Assembly: GCF_030817275.1 (NCBI RefSeq)
Contig: NZ_JAUSZD010000002.1
Coordinates: forward strand, 7,597,501-7,660,000
DNA length: 62,500 bases
DNA from: Paenibacillus sp. V4I7
Lineage (GTDB): Bacteria > Bacillota > Bacilli > Paenibacillales > NBRC-103111
Reading direction: 5' to 3'
In this document: positions 16,603 through 24,330 of the stretch, one piece after another
Layout of the letters: each line of letters begins with the position of its first letter
How positions within the stretch are numbered: the stretch's first letter is position 1
Program-made: the position numbers and the translations under genes
Notes under the pieces: model-generated
Database searches by the model: none
What the model was told of the DNA's origin: nothing
Seen by the model: the letters and a program-made list of their open reading frames with translations, nothing else

Positions 16603-17983
16603 TACGCTAACGCGGAAAAAAGAAGAATTCGTTCCAATTGAACCAGGCAAAGTGAAGATGTACGTTTGCGGGCCTACTGTGTATAACTATATTCATATTG
16701 GCAACGGCAGGCCGGTTATTTTCTTCGATGTAGTCCGTCGCTATTTGGAGACTCAGAAATATGAAGTGACCTATATTACGAACTTTACCGATGTGGATGA
16801 TAAAATGATTCGTAAAGCCGAGGAGTTGGCTGTTACCGTTCCAGAGCTTGCAAAAACATTCATTCAAGCTTTTTTGGACGATGTCAAAACGCTAGGCGTT
16901 CACGATGCTACTTTGAATCCGCGTGTGACGGAGAACATCCAGGAAATTATCGATTTCATTGCTGCTCTCGTTGAGAAAGATTTCGCCTACGAGGCCCGCG
17001 GTGACGTTTATTATCGAACAAGCAAATTTACAGAGTATGGCAAGTTATCCAATCAGAATCTGGAAGAGCTCCAATACGGTATTCGTATTGAAGTAGACGA
17101 TCGTAAAGAGAGTCCTCAGGATTTTGTTCTGTGGAAAGCGGCTAAACCGGGAGAAATCTATTGGGATAGCCCATGGGGTCAAGGCCGTCCAGGCTGGCAT
17201 ATCGAATGCTCCGCCATGGTGCGCAAATATTTGGGTGAAACCATTGATATACACGGTGGGGGCCAAGATTTGACATTCCCGCATCATGAATGTGAAATCG
17301 CTCAGACGGAAGCTGTAACGGGGCATCCGATGGCTAATTATTGGCTGCACAATGCCTTCCTAAACATTGACAATGAGAAGATGTCCAAGTCACTTGGCAA
17401 CGGGATACTTATTCGTGATCTAGTTAAACAAATCAAACCGCAAGTATTCCGTTTCTTCATGTTGTCAGCGCACTATCGCAATCCGCTGAATTTCAGCGAT
17501 GAGAGTTTGAAACAAGCCTCCAATGCGTTAGAACGTATCCAGAATGCTTATGACAACTTGAAGCATCGACTTGCTACTGCTTCTGCGACTAGTGAAATAG
17601 AATCAGTATTAACAGATCGACTAGCTGCGATTGCGAACCAGTTTGATGACAAGATGAACGATGATTTCAATACTCCGGATGCTATTACGGCGGTATTTGA
17701 CCTTGTTGCTGAAGCGAACCTGTACTTGCAACAGGAGCGGGTAAATGCTGTCGCGCTGCAGCTTTTCTTAGATCAACTGCAAGCGTTCGATCAAACCTTA
17801 GGGATTCTTTCGCAGCAAACGGATGAGCTGTTAGATGAAGAGATTGAGCAGCTAATTATCGAACGGACTGAATCGCGTAAGTCGAAGAACTGGGCCCGCG
17901 CGGATGAAATTCGTGACCTGCTCACAGAGAAAGGGATATTCCTTGAGGATACACCACAGGGAATACGCTGGCGCCGTAAATGA
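16583..17983 (+). CDS. cysS: CysS, cysteinyl-tRNA synthetase
   Basis: Charges tRNA-Cys. The 466 aa have the zinc ligand in VCGPTVYNYIHIGNGRP (with the HIGH motif), further zinc residues in WHIECSAM and PHHECEIAQTE, and KMSKS in NEKMSKSLGN. The C-terminal part is the DALR anticodon-binding region. The ATG at 16583 lies inside the end of cysE and follows GGAGAAACGAG. Its TGA overlaps the mrnC start by 4 nt. Co-transcribed under the T-box. Confidence 0.96.
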   Translation: MTLRVYNTLTRKKEEFVPIEPGKVKMYVCGPTVYNYIHIGNGRPVIFFDVVRRYLETQKYEVTYITNFTDVDDKMIRKAEELAVTVPELAKTFIQAFLDDVKTLGVHDATLNPRVTENIQEIIDFIAALVEKDFAYEARGDVYYRTSKFTEYGKLSNQNLEELQYGIRIEVDDRKESPQDFVLWKAAKPGEIYWDSPWGQGRPGWHIECSAMVRKYLGETIDIHGGGQDLTFPHHECEIAQTEAVTGHPMANYWLHNAFLNIDNEKMSKSLGNGILIRDLVKQIKPQVFRFFMLSAHYRNPLNFSDESLKQASNALERIQNAYDNLKHRLATASATSEIESVLTDRLAAIANQFDDKMNDDFNTPDAITAVFDLVAEANLYLQQERVNAVALQLFLDQLQAFDQTLGILSQQTDELLDEEIEQLIIERTESRKSKNWARADEIRDLLTEKGIFLEDTPQGIRWRRK

Positions 17984-18411
17984 GCGAGTCCATCCATGAT
18001 GCTGCCAACCTTTTTATTTTCCCGCCATCTAAAAGTCCCCATTTACTGAATCCGCTTGTATTGGCTTATATAGGGGATGCTGTATATGAAGTGTACATCA
18101 GGCAATATGTCATTTCAGGACTTAACCATCGGCCGAACCATTTGCACAAAGCATCGACGGGATACGTCTCAGCCAAAGCGCAATCCAAATTGTTGGAAGC
18201 TTTGATGCCGATGCTATCGGAAGAAGAAGTAGACATGGTAAAGCGGGGACGCAATGCCAAATCAGGTACTACAGCCAAAAACGCGGAAGTGCTGGAATAC
18301 CGGCACAGCACCGCGTTTGAGTGCTTAATTGGATATTTGTACTATAAACAATCATTTGAGAGATTGAAGGAAATATTAGACTTTGCAATTGCTTACAAGC
18401 AGAACAAGTAG
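17980..18411 (+). CDS. mrnC: MrnC, mini-ribonuclease III
   Basis: Homodimeric RNase III-like enzyme lacking a dsRNA-binding domain; in Bacillus it matures the ends of 23S rRNA. The 143 aa carry the catalytic motif LAYIGDAVYEVYIR and a second acidic region at TAFECLIGYLYY. The start ATG overlaps the cysS stop (ATGA), implying coupling. Typical length and position between cysS and rlmB. Confidence 0.94.
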   Translation: MSESIHDAANLFIFPPSKSPHLLNPLVLAYIGDAVYEVYIRQYVISGLNHRPNHLHKASTGYVSAKAQSKLLEALMPMLSEEEVDMVKRGRNAKSGTTAKNAEVLEYRHSTAFECLIGYLYYKQSFERLKEILDFAIAYKQNK

Positions 18412-18452
18412 CTTTAACTAACGAGGATTGTATACTTTTAGGAGGAACAGGA

Positions 18453-19193
18453 ATGGATGAAGAATATATCGGCGGGAAGCACTCCGTTCTGGAGGCGCTT
18501 CGTGCAGGTCGGACGATTAATAAAATATGGATCGCAGAGAGTGCTCAGAAGCAATTCGCAGGTCCTATTGTAGCGGAAGCCAAAAATGTAGGCATCATCG
18601 TTCAGTTTACGGACAAGCGCAAGCTGGACCAAATGGCTGAAGGACTACAACACCAAGGGGTTGTAGCGCAAGTTGCTGCCTATGAGTATGTCGAAGTAGA
18701 AGATATTCTAGCTAAGGCTAAAGAGCTTGGGCAAGAACCCTTTATTCTGATTCTTGATGAGATCGAGGATCCGCATAATCTAGGTTCGATCCTGCGAACA
18801 GCAGATTGCACAGGTGTCCATGGCGTCATTATCCCTAAGCGCCGTTCCGTTGGACTTACGGCTACGGTTTCGAAGACTTCAGCTGGCGCCGTTGAATATG
18901 TTCCCGTTGCACGAGTGACGAATATTGCGCAGACGATTGAGAAATTGAAAGAGCAAGGAGTTTGGGTCGCTGGAACGGATGTAACTGCTGCTCAAGATGT
19001 GTATAAAGCCAACTTTAGTATTCCAATAGCTCTTGTTATCGGGAATGAAGGTAAAGGTGTTGGTCGATTAATTAAAGAGAAATGTGACTTCTTAGTAAAG
19101 CTTCCGATGGCGGGACATGTGAATTCTTTGAATGCGTCCGTTGCCGCGGGTGTATTGATGTATGAAGTGGTTAGACAGCGAAATAAGAGTTAA
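18453..19193 (+). CDS. rlmB: RlmB, 23S rRNA 2'-O-methyltransferase (TrmH/SpoU family)
   Basis: Methylates a guanosine of the 23S peptidyl-transferase loop (G2251 in E. coli numbering). The 246 aa comprise an N-terminal L30e-like substrate domain (~1-75) and a C-terminal SPOUT knot with DEIEDPHNLGSILRTADC, VIGNEGKGVGR and MAGHVNSLNASVAAGVLMYE, the motifs that bind SAM. AGGAGGAAC precedes the ATG. Followed within 4 nt by yacP. Confidence 0.94.
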   Translation: MDEEYIGGKHSVLEALRAGRTINKIWIAESAQKQFAGPIVAEAKNVGIIVQFTDKRKLDQMAEGLQHQGVVAQVAAYEYVEVEDILAKAKELGQEPFILILDEIEDPHNLGSILRTADCTGVHGVIIPKRRSVGLTATVSKTSAGAVEYVPVARVTNIAQTIEKLKEQGVWVAGTDVTAAQDVYKANFSIPIALVIGNEGKGVGRLIKEKCDFLVKLPMAGHVNSLNASVAAGVLMYEVVRQRNKS

Positions 19194-19197
19194 ATGC

Positions 19198-19710
19198 ATG
19201 GAACAGTTTCTGATTGTTGATGGCTACAATATTATTGGCGCTTGGCCGGAGCTGAGTAAGCTGAAGGACACGGATCTGGAGGGCGCTCGGGATCAGTTGA
19301 TTCATATGCTGGCGGAATATCAATCCTACTCGGGTATGAAGGTATACCTTGTTTTCGATGCCTATATGGTACCTGGACTTGGTAAGAAGTATGTGCAGAG
19401 CAAGCTAACTGTACTTTATACCAAAGAGAAGGAAACGGCAGATGAACGGATCGAACGCCTGGTCACGAATCTGATGGGAAGGCGCAAGCAAATTTACGTA
19501 GCCACCTCGGATATGATAGAGCAGCATGTCATTTTCGGTAAAGGAGCTCTTCGAATGCCCGCTGGTGAACTGCTAGTCAAAATCAAACAGAATCGCAAAG
19601 AAGTGCGAGAACGTATTCATCCTGAATCTTCATCTAAGCGTAATCCGTTCGAAGGTAAACTGAGCAATGAGCTCAAAGAGCAGTTTGAACGGTGGCGAAG
19701 AGGAGAGTGA
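19198..19710 (+). CDS. yacP: YacP/Rae1-type NYN-domain ribonuclease
   Basis: Bacillus YacP (Rae1) is a ribosome-associated endoribonuclease cutting mRNA in the A site. This protein is 170 aa with the PIN-like NYN fold: the first acidic motif LIVDGYNIIGAWPEL, YLVFDAY in the middle and YVATSDMIEQHVIF toward the end. The C-terminal tail is basic. The ATG at 19198 starts 4 nt after rlmB and has a poor ribosome-binding site, so coupling to rlmB is likely. It ends the cysE-yacP unit. Confidence 0.9.
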   Translation: MEQFLIVDGYNIIGAWPELSKLKDTDLEGARDQLIHMLAEYQSYSGMKVYLVFDAYMVPGLGKKYVQSKLTVLYTKEKETADERIERLVTNLMGRRKQIYVATSDMIEQHVIFGKGALRMPAGELLVKIKQNRKEVRERIHPESSSKRNPFEGKLSNELKEQFERWRRGE

Positions 19711-19744
19711 ATCCTCCAAATGCTAGAAATGGTGCGGTTCCCCG

Positions 19745-19774
19745 TTGACGTTGTGAGTTTTCTTCATGTATACT
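19745..19774 (+). promoter_or_regulatory. Sigma-A promoter of sigH
   Basis: TTGACG (19745-19750), an 18-nt spacer and TATACT (19769-19774), about 55 nt before the sigH start. In Bacillus sigH is repressed by AbrB in growth; an AbrB site cannot be recognised by eye. Confidence 0.75.
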
Positions 19775-19829
19775 TAACCTAAACTTTTATTGTGAATCTG
19801 GGTAGTCCTGCAGGCCGGAGGGATTGTTG

Positions 19830-20474
19830 GTGAGTGTCGACCTCAAAGAACTGAGAATGTATGATTATGACCTCAAGCCAGATGAAGACATTGTCGAAGC
19901 AGTCCGTGAAGGCAGTAGCGAAGCGTTGGAATACCTTATCAATAAATATAAGAATTTCGTACGTGCCAAAGCACGTTCTTATTTTTTGATAGGTGCAGAC
20001 CGAGAAGACATTGTGCAGGAAGGTATGATAGGTTTATATAAATCTATTCGCGACTTCCGAGGAGACAAGCTTGCTTCATTCAAAGCCTTTGCTGAACTGT
20101 GCATCACGCGACAGATCATCACGGCGATCAAAACAGCAACGCGTCAGAAGCACATTCCTCTTAATTCCTACGTGTCACTGGACAAGCCTATCTATGATGA
20201 AGATTCTGATCGTACGCTGCTTGACGTTATTAGCGGTTCCCGGGTTACAGATCCTGAGGAGCTTGTAATCAATCAAGAAGAGTTTACGGGCCTTGAAGAT
20301 AAAATGGGAGAGATATTAAGTGACCTAGAGCGCAGGGTACTGATGCTCTATCTCGATGGCAGATCGTATCAAGAAATTGCCGTTGATCTCGATCGTCATG
20401 TGAAGTCTATTGATAATGCTCTTCAACGTGTTAAACGCAAGCTTGAACGTTATCTAGAAGTCCGAGATTTGTAG
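19830..20474 (+). CDS. sigH: Sigma-H, transition-state and early-sporulation sigma factor
   Basis: Directs RNA polymerase to promoters of post-exponential, competence and early sporulation genes. The 214 aa are nearly identical to Bacillus SigH in the core: YFLIGADREDIVQEGMIGLY (region 2), FAELCITRQIITAIKTATRQ, and region 4 GRSYQEIAVDLDRHVKSIDNALQRVKRKL. The GTG at 19830 lies 7 nt after CCGGAGGG and is preferred over the TTGs at 19824 and 19827. Own promoter upstream and terminator downstream make it a single-gene unit. Confidence 0.96.
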   Translation: MSVDLKELRMYDYDLKPDEDIVEAVREGSSEALEYLINKYKNFVRAKARSYFLIGADREDIVQEGMIGLYKSIRDFRGDKLASFKAFAELCITRQIITAIKTATRQKHIPLNSYVSLDKPIYDEDSDRTLLDVISGSRVTDPEELVINQEEFTGLEDKMGEILSDLERRVLMLYLDGRSYQEIAVDLDRHVKSIDNALQRVKRKLERYLEVRDL

Positions 20475-20479
20475 GAAGT

Positions 20480-20514
20480 ACCCGCGCCGCTTAAGCTGTG
20501 CGGGTGTTTTTCTT
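20480..20514 (+). terminator. Rho-independent terminator after sigH
   Basis: ACCCGC (20480-20485) pairs with GCGGGT (20500-20505), followed by GTTTTTCTTT. Confidence 0.85.
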
Positions 20515-20584
20515 TGGGAGAATGTTTAACAATTGTCTAGAGAGTCTATACTGGTGATACTCTCGTATTTATGAGACTTCTGTC

Positions 20585-20614
20585 TTGACACCCTATTGCG
20601 GGTTGTGATAAAGT
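20585..20614 (+). promoter_or_regulatory. Sigma-A promoter of rpmG-secE-nusG
   Basis: A perfect TTGACA (20585-20590), an 18-nt spacer and TAAAGT (20609-20614). An inverted repeat AGCCCT (20624-20629) with AGGGCT (20660-20665) lies in the leader and may be an attenuating hairpin. Confidence 0.75.
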
Positions 20615-20698
20615 ATTTCAGGTAGCCCTAAAAGTCGCTTTCTTTTTGACGCGCTTAGAAGGGCTTTAATTAGAAAGTGTCTGTAGGAGGTGTACATC

Positions 20699-20848
20699 AT
20701 GCGGGTCATCATCACATTAGCGTGCACAAATTGCAAACAAAGAAACTATGCATCCACTAAAAATAAGCGCAACAATCCCGACCGTATTGAGTTGAAGAAA
20801 TATTGCAAATTTTGCAATGAACATACTGCTCATCGCGAGACTAGGTAG
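20699..20848 (+). CDS. rpmG: 50S ribosomal protein L33
   Basis: A 49-aa subunit near the E site of the large ribosomal subunit. Two CxxC pairs (CTNC and CKFC) make it the zinc-binding form. The ATG at 20699 follows AGGAGGTG by 6 nt. The usual rpmG-secE-nusG order is kept. Confidence 0.95.
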   Translation: MRVIITLACTNCKQRNYASTKNKRNNPDRIELKKYCKFCNEHTAHRETR

Positions 20849-20867
20849 TTCTTTGGAGGTGTAGTTT

Positions 20868-21080
20868 GTGGCGTTCTTGGCTAGAATGAGACAAAGCTTC
20901 GGATCCACTTTTTCCTTCTTCACCGACAGTTGGTCAGAACTCAAAAAGGTCAAGTGGCCAAGTCGCAAAGAGATGATTACCTATACGCTTGTCGTTATTG
21001 GTACCGTAACTTTTGTTGCCATCTATTTTTTTGTGCTGGATCTAGGAATTTCTGAGTTGCTGCGCCTTGTTTTTAAATAA
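20868..21080 (+). CDS. secE: SecE, preprotein translocase subunit
   Basis: Small single-span clamp of the SecYEG channel in the cytoplasmic membrane. 70 aa: the conserved amphipathic segment (WSELKKVKWPSRKEM) is followed by one membrane helix (about residues 40-62). The GTG at 20868 follows GGAGGTG. It lies between rpmG and nusG as in other Firmicutes. Confidence 0.95.
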   Translation: MAFLARMRQSFGSTFSFFTDSWSELKKVKWPSRKEMITYTLVVIGTVTFVAIYFFVLDLGISELLRLVFK

Positions 21081-21104
21081 ACAGGACTATAGGTGAATTT
21101 ATTC

Positions 21105-21638
21105 ATGGAAAAAAGATGGTACGTCGTACATACCTATTCAGGGTATGAGAACAAAGTGAAAGCCAACCTAGAGAAACGTGTTGAATCTATGGAAATGACG
21201 GACAAGATCTTCCGTGTGCTTGTGCCTATGGAAGAAGAACTGGTAAACAAAGACGGCAAGAAAAAAGTCGTCATGCGTAAAGTTTATCCAGGTTATGTCC
21301 TCGTAGAAATGATTCAGACGGATGACTCTTGGTATGTCGTGCGTAATACGCCAGGAGTAACTGGATTTGTAGGTTCTACAGGATCCGGCTCTAAACCGAC
21401 TGCATTATTACCTGAGGAAGTTGAATCTATCTTGAAGCATATGGGTATGGAAGAACCGAAGGAGAAAATCGACTTCGAACTCAAAGAAACCGTACGCGTC
21501 AAGGTGGGGCCTTTCGCAAACTTTGTCGGCTCTGTTGAAGAAATTATTGCTGACAAGGGTAAACTTAAGGTACATGTCAACATGTTTGGTAGAGAAACCC
21601 CGCTTGAGCTCGATTTCGACCAAGTGGAAAAGCTATAA
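21105..21638 (+). CDS. nusG: NusG, transcription elongation and pausing factor
   Basis: Binds the RNA polymerase clamp and, in Gram-positives, promotes sequence-specific pausing. 177 aa: the NGN domain starts at EKRWYVVHTYSGYENKV, with PGYVLVEM and RNTPGVTGFVG; the C-terminal KOW domain (~125-177) has VRVKVGPFANFVGSVEEI. The ATG at 21105 lies 8 nt after AGGTGA; the upstream GTG at 21093 overlaps that site. Confidence 0.96.
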   Translation: MEKRWYVVHTYSGYENKVKANLEKRVESMEMTDKIFRVLVPMEEELVNKDGKKKVVMRKVYPGYVLVEMIQTDDSWYVVRNTPGVTGFVGSTGSGSKPTALLPEEVESILKHMGMEEPKEKIDFELKETVRVKVGPFANFVGSVEEIIADKGKLKVHVNMFGRETPLELDFDQVEKL

Positions 21639-21658
21639 AACAAGACAACCAAGGGTTT

Positions 21659-21716
21659 CTACCAGGTCTATTCCTCGGGATAGACCTTCGTTAGTGGGAT
21701 GGCAAAGAGATCCCAT
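21659..21716 (+). other. Hairpin-rich leader between nusG and rplK
   Basis: Two hairpins are visible: GGTCTAT with ATAGACC, and GGGAT with ATCCC. No T run follows, so these are not terminators. They may shape translation or processing of rplK mRNA. No L1-like motif is present here, unlike the rplK-rplA gap. Confidence 0.45.
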
Positions 21717-21740
21717 ATTAAAAGCAAGGAGGTGTCTATC

Positions 21741-22166
21741 ATGGCAAAAAAGGTTATTAAAATCGTGAAGCTTCAAGTTCAAGCTGCGAAAGCAAATCCA
21801 GCACCACCGATCGGTCCAGCATTGGGTCAAGCAGGTGTGAACATCATGGCTTTCTGTAAAGAGTTTAACGCTCGTACTGCTGATCAAGTTGGTCTTATCA
21901 TTCCGGTTGAAATCACAGTATTCGAGGATCGCTCTTTTACATTCATCACTAAAACGCCTCCGGCTGCAGTTCTTCTTCGCGTCGTTGCTGGTATCGAAAA
22001 AGGATCCGGTGAACCAAACAAAAAGAAAGTTGCAACTGTGAAACGCGCTAAAGTTCGCGAAATCGCTGAACAAAAAATGCCTGACTTAAATGCTGCATCC
22101 GTTGAGGCTGCAATGCGTATGGTTGAAGGTACTGCTCGCAGCATGGGAATCGTCATCGAAGATTAA
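21741..22166 (+). CDS. rplK: 50S ribosomal protein L11
   Basis: Binds 23S helices 43/44 in the GTPase centre and is needed for RelA activation. 141 aa, the usual length: N-terminal domain with PAPPIGPALGQAGVNIMAFC (thiostrepton-proline region) and C-terminal rRNA-binding domain (KKKVATVKRAKVREIAEQK). The ATG at 21741 follows GGAGGTG. Confidence 0.97.
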   Translation: MAKKVIKIVKLQVQAAKANPAPPIGPALGQAGVNIMAFCKEFNARTADQVGLIIPVEITVFEDRSFTFITKTPPAAVLLRVVAGIEKGSGEPNKKKVATVKRAKVREIAEQKMPDLNAASVEAAMRMVEGTARSMGIVIED

Positions 22167-22203
22167 TTCCGCAAGGAATGCGGTTAAACGATAAGCGCAA
22201 GCT

Positions 22204-22238
22204 GTCGAAGTGGGTTTTCTTCGAGAAAACTCTTCAGC
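22204..22238 (+). repeat. Short dispersed hairpin repeat, copy 4 (probable)
   Basis: GTTTTCT-TCG-AGAAAAC (22214-22230) has the same 7-bp stem and 3-nt loop as copy 3, extended by GAAG with CTTC and GCT with AGC. The TATGCTTACG head is not recognisable, so membership is less certain. Confidence 0.45.
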
Positions 22239-22243
22239 CGCTC

Positions 22244-22271
22244 GGTGGGAGGATTATCCGCTAATACCACT
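22244..22271 (+). promoter_or_regulatory. Probable L1-binding autoregulatory site before rplA
   Basis: GGTGGGAG (22244-22251) and AATACCAC (22263-22270) enclose a GGAT-T-ATCC hairpin. The same two strands form the L1-binding element of the 23S rRNA in this window (696-703 and 747-754). The site ends next to the rplA Shine-Dalgarno sequence (AAGGAGG), so bound L1 could block translation. Confidence 0.72.
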
Positions 22272-22287
22272 AAGGAGGATATTTAAA

Positions 22288-22980
22288 ATGCCTAAACACG
22301 GTAAAAAATACCGCGAAGTATCTCAGCTTGTAAATGCTGAAGCTTTGTATGATCCGTCAGAAGCAATCGAGCTTGTTAAGAAAACAGCTACTGCTAAATT
22401 TGATGAAACTGTAGATGTTGCAGTTCGTCTGGGTGTTGACCCAAGAAAACAAGATCAGGCTGTTCGTGGTGTCGTTGTACTACCACACGGAACTGGTAAA
22501 ACGAAACGTGTACTTGTATTTGCTAAAGGCGAGAAAGCGAAAGAAGCTGAAGCAGCTGGTGCAGATTTTGTTGGTGATGCTGACATGATCAACAAAATTC
22601 AACAAGGTTGGTTCGAATTTGACGTTTGCGTAGCTACTCCGGACATGATGAGCGAAGTTGGTAAACTGGGTCGTATCCTCGGGGGTAAAGGTTTAATGCC
22701 AAACCCTAAAGCAGGAACAGTTACTTTCGACGTTACCAAAGCTGTTCAAGAGATCAAAGCAGGTAAAATCGAGTACCGTCTTGACAAAGCAGGCCAAATC
22801 CATGCTCCACTTGGCAAAGTATCTTTCGATGCTGATAAGTTGAACGAAAACTTCAAAGCATTGGTTGATGCACTTGTAAGAGCGAAACCAGCAGCTGCTA
22901 AAGGTGTTTACCTGAAAAACATTGCTGTATCCTCCACAATGGGTCCAAGCGTTCGTGTTAACCTGCAATCCTTTAGATAA
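22288..22980 (+). CDS. rplA: 50S ribosomal protein L1
   Basis: L1-stalk protein that handles exit of deacylated tRNA, and a translational repressor in many bacteria. 230 aa with the characteristic GKGLMPNPKAGTV and the conserved end VYLKNIAVSSTMGPSVRV. The ATG at 22288 follows AAGGAGGATATTTAAA. An upstream in-frame start at 22210 lies in structured leader RNA and is rejected. The leader carries a copy of the rRNA L1 site. Confidence 0.97.
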   Translation: MPKHGKKYREVSQLVNAEALYDPSEAIELVKKTATAKFDETVDVAVRLGVDPRKQDQAVRGVVVLPHGTGKTKRVLVFAKGEKAKEAEAAGADFVGDADMINKIQQGWFEFDVCVATPDMMSEVGKLGRILGGKGLMPNPKAGTVTFDVTKAVQEIKAGKIEYRLDKAGQIHAPLGKVSFDADKLNENFKALVDALVRAKPAAAKGVYLKNIAVSSTMGPSVRVNLQSFR

Positions 22981-23044
22981 GTAAAAGCTTCCAGTTGACT
23001 TCGGTTGCTGGGCGTGATACTCTATCAAAGGTCATAAAAATGAA

Positions 23045-23185
23045 TATGCAAACCGTAGACAGTAGGTGCCAACGTGCTTAATTTCCTACCGAGGTGTTAT
23101 GATATATATAGCGATTTCTTTGTACATCAGGGAAAAAGTGAACACATCATGCCTTCGTAGCGTCTACGAAGGCATTTCTTATTTT
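23045..23185 (+). promoter_or_regulatory. L10-type ribosomal-protein leader with attenuator before rplJ
   Basis: The conserved block AGACAGTAGGTGCC followed by CTTAATTTCCTACCGAGG (about 23057-23093) matches the L10 leader that binds L10(L12)4. It is followed by a perfect 12-bp terminator stem, ATGCCTTCGTAG with CTACGAAGGCAT (23149-23175), and a T-rich tail. Excess L10-L12 complex would be expected to favour termination ahead of rplJ-rplL. Confidence 0.88.
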
Positions 23186-23255
23186 AGATAAGGAATGCTG
23201 ATGCTCCTACTGTTTGCGATCTTGAAAGATAAATGCATAAGAAGTGAGGTGTACT

Positions 23256-23765
23256 ATGGCAAACGCGAAAATTCTTGCACAGAAAGAACAGGCAGTAGCT
23301 GAAGTAACTGAAAAGTTTAAAGCTAGTGCTTCTACAATCATAGCAGACTACCGCGGTTTGAACGTAGCTCAAGTAACGCAGCTGCGCAAAACCTTGCGCG
23401 AAGCTGGTATTGAATTCGTAGTTCTCAAGAACTCGTTGGCTAGACGCGCATCGGCAAATGCTGATTTAAGCGCATTGGATGAGTACCTAACAGGTCCAAC
23501 TGCTATTGCTTTCAGCAATGACGATCTAGTCGCTCCAGCGAAAATCTTGACTGAATTTGCGAAAAAGAATGAACAATTGAGCGTAAAAGGCGGCGTGGTC
23601 GAAGGCCGCGTAGTTGGATACGATCAAATCAAAGCACTTGCTGAACTTCCATCCAGAGATGGTCTTCTCTCCATGTTGCTTAGCGTTCTTCAAGCTCCAG
23701 TTCGTAACTTTGCACTTGCTGTTAAAGCAGTTGCTGAGAAAAAAGAAGCTGAAGGTCAAGCTTAA
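23256..23765 (+). CDS. rplJ: 50S ribosomal protein L10
   Basis: Base of the L7/L12 stalk. 169 aa: N-terminal RNA-binding region (STIIADYRGLNVAQVTQLRK, VVLKNSLARRA) and a C-terminal helix that carries the L12 dimers. The ATG at 23256 follows GAGGTG by 5 nt. Regulated by the leader upstream. Confidence 0.96.
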   Translation: MANAKILAQKEQAVAEVTEKFKASASTIIADYRGLNVAQVTQLRKTLREAGIEFVVLKNSLARRASANADLSALDEYLTGPTAIAFSNDDLVAPAKILTEFAKKNEQLSVKGGVVEGRVVGYDQIKALAELPSRDGLLSMLLSVLQAPVRNFALAVKAVAEKKEAEGQA

Positions 23766-23819
23766 TTTTGTTTTACAACAACAACCACAAAATATATGAA
23801 TGATAATGGAGGTTTAACC

Positions 23820-24185
23820 ATGAGCAACAATGCAACGATCCTAGAAGCAATCAAAGGCATGACAATCTTGGAATTGAACGACCTGGTTAAAGCAATTGAA
23901 GAAGAGTTTGGCGTAACAGCAGCAGCTCCAGTAGCAGCTGGCGGTGGCGCAGCAGTAGCAGTTGAAGAAGCTCAAACTGAGTTTGATGTTATCTTGACTA
24001 GCGCTGGCGCATCCAAAATCAACGTAATTAAAGTAGTTCGTGAAATCACAGGTCTTGGCCTGAAAGAAGCGAAAGACTTGGTTGATGGAGCTCCTAAAGC
24101 AGTTAAAGAAAAAGTTAGCTCCGAAGAAGCAGAAGCTGTTAAAGCTAAGCTTACTGAAGCTGGCGCTTCCGTAGAAGTTAAGTAA
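23820..24185 (+). CDS. rplL: 50S ribosomal protein L7/L12
   Basis: Stalk protein recruiting translational GTPases. 121 aa: N-terminal dimerisation helices, an Ala/Gly/Val-rich hinge (AAAPVAAGGGAAVAVEEAQ) and the conserved factor-binding domain (INVIKVVREITGLGLKEAKD). The ATG at 23820 follows GGAGG. The operon ends here at a strong terminator. Confidence 0.97.
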   Translation: MSNNATILEAIKGMTILELNDLVKAIEEEFGVTAAAPVAAGGGAAVAVEEAQTEFDVILTSAGASKINVIKVVREITGLGLKEAKDLVDGAPKAVKEKVSSEEAEAVKAKLTEAGASVEVK

Positions 24186-24198
24186 TCTTTCAATAGGA

Positions 24199-24232
24199 AA
24201 CCTCTTGAAGCTTGACTTCAAGAGGTTTTTTT
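24199..24232 (+). terminator. Rho-independent terminator after rplL
   Basis: AACCTCTTGAAG pairs perfectly with CTTCAAGAGGTT, followed by seven T. Confidence 0.95.
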
Positions 24233-24251
24233 AACCGTTATAAGTTTAGGT

Positions 24252-24310
24252 TTTTACCCTTAGGAAAGCCTTAGGAACGCTCTCGTTATTTGATTTTCCT
24301 AAAGGTAAAA
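24252..24310 (+). promoter_or_regulatory. Long hairpin with duplicated arm before the RsmC-like gene
   Basis: TTTTACC (24252-24258) and TTAGGAAA (24260-24267) pair with TTTCCTAA (24295-24302) and GGTAAAA (24304-24310), a 15-bp stem with one mismatch. The loop holds a second copy of CCTTAGGAA (24269-24277) able to compete for the same 3' arm. The stem ends only 2-3 nt before the GAAGGAGG ribosome-binding site. Candidate RNA switch, unproven. Confidence 0.5.
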
Positions 24311-24330
24311 GTGAAGGAGGAATTCATAAC

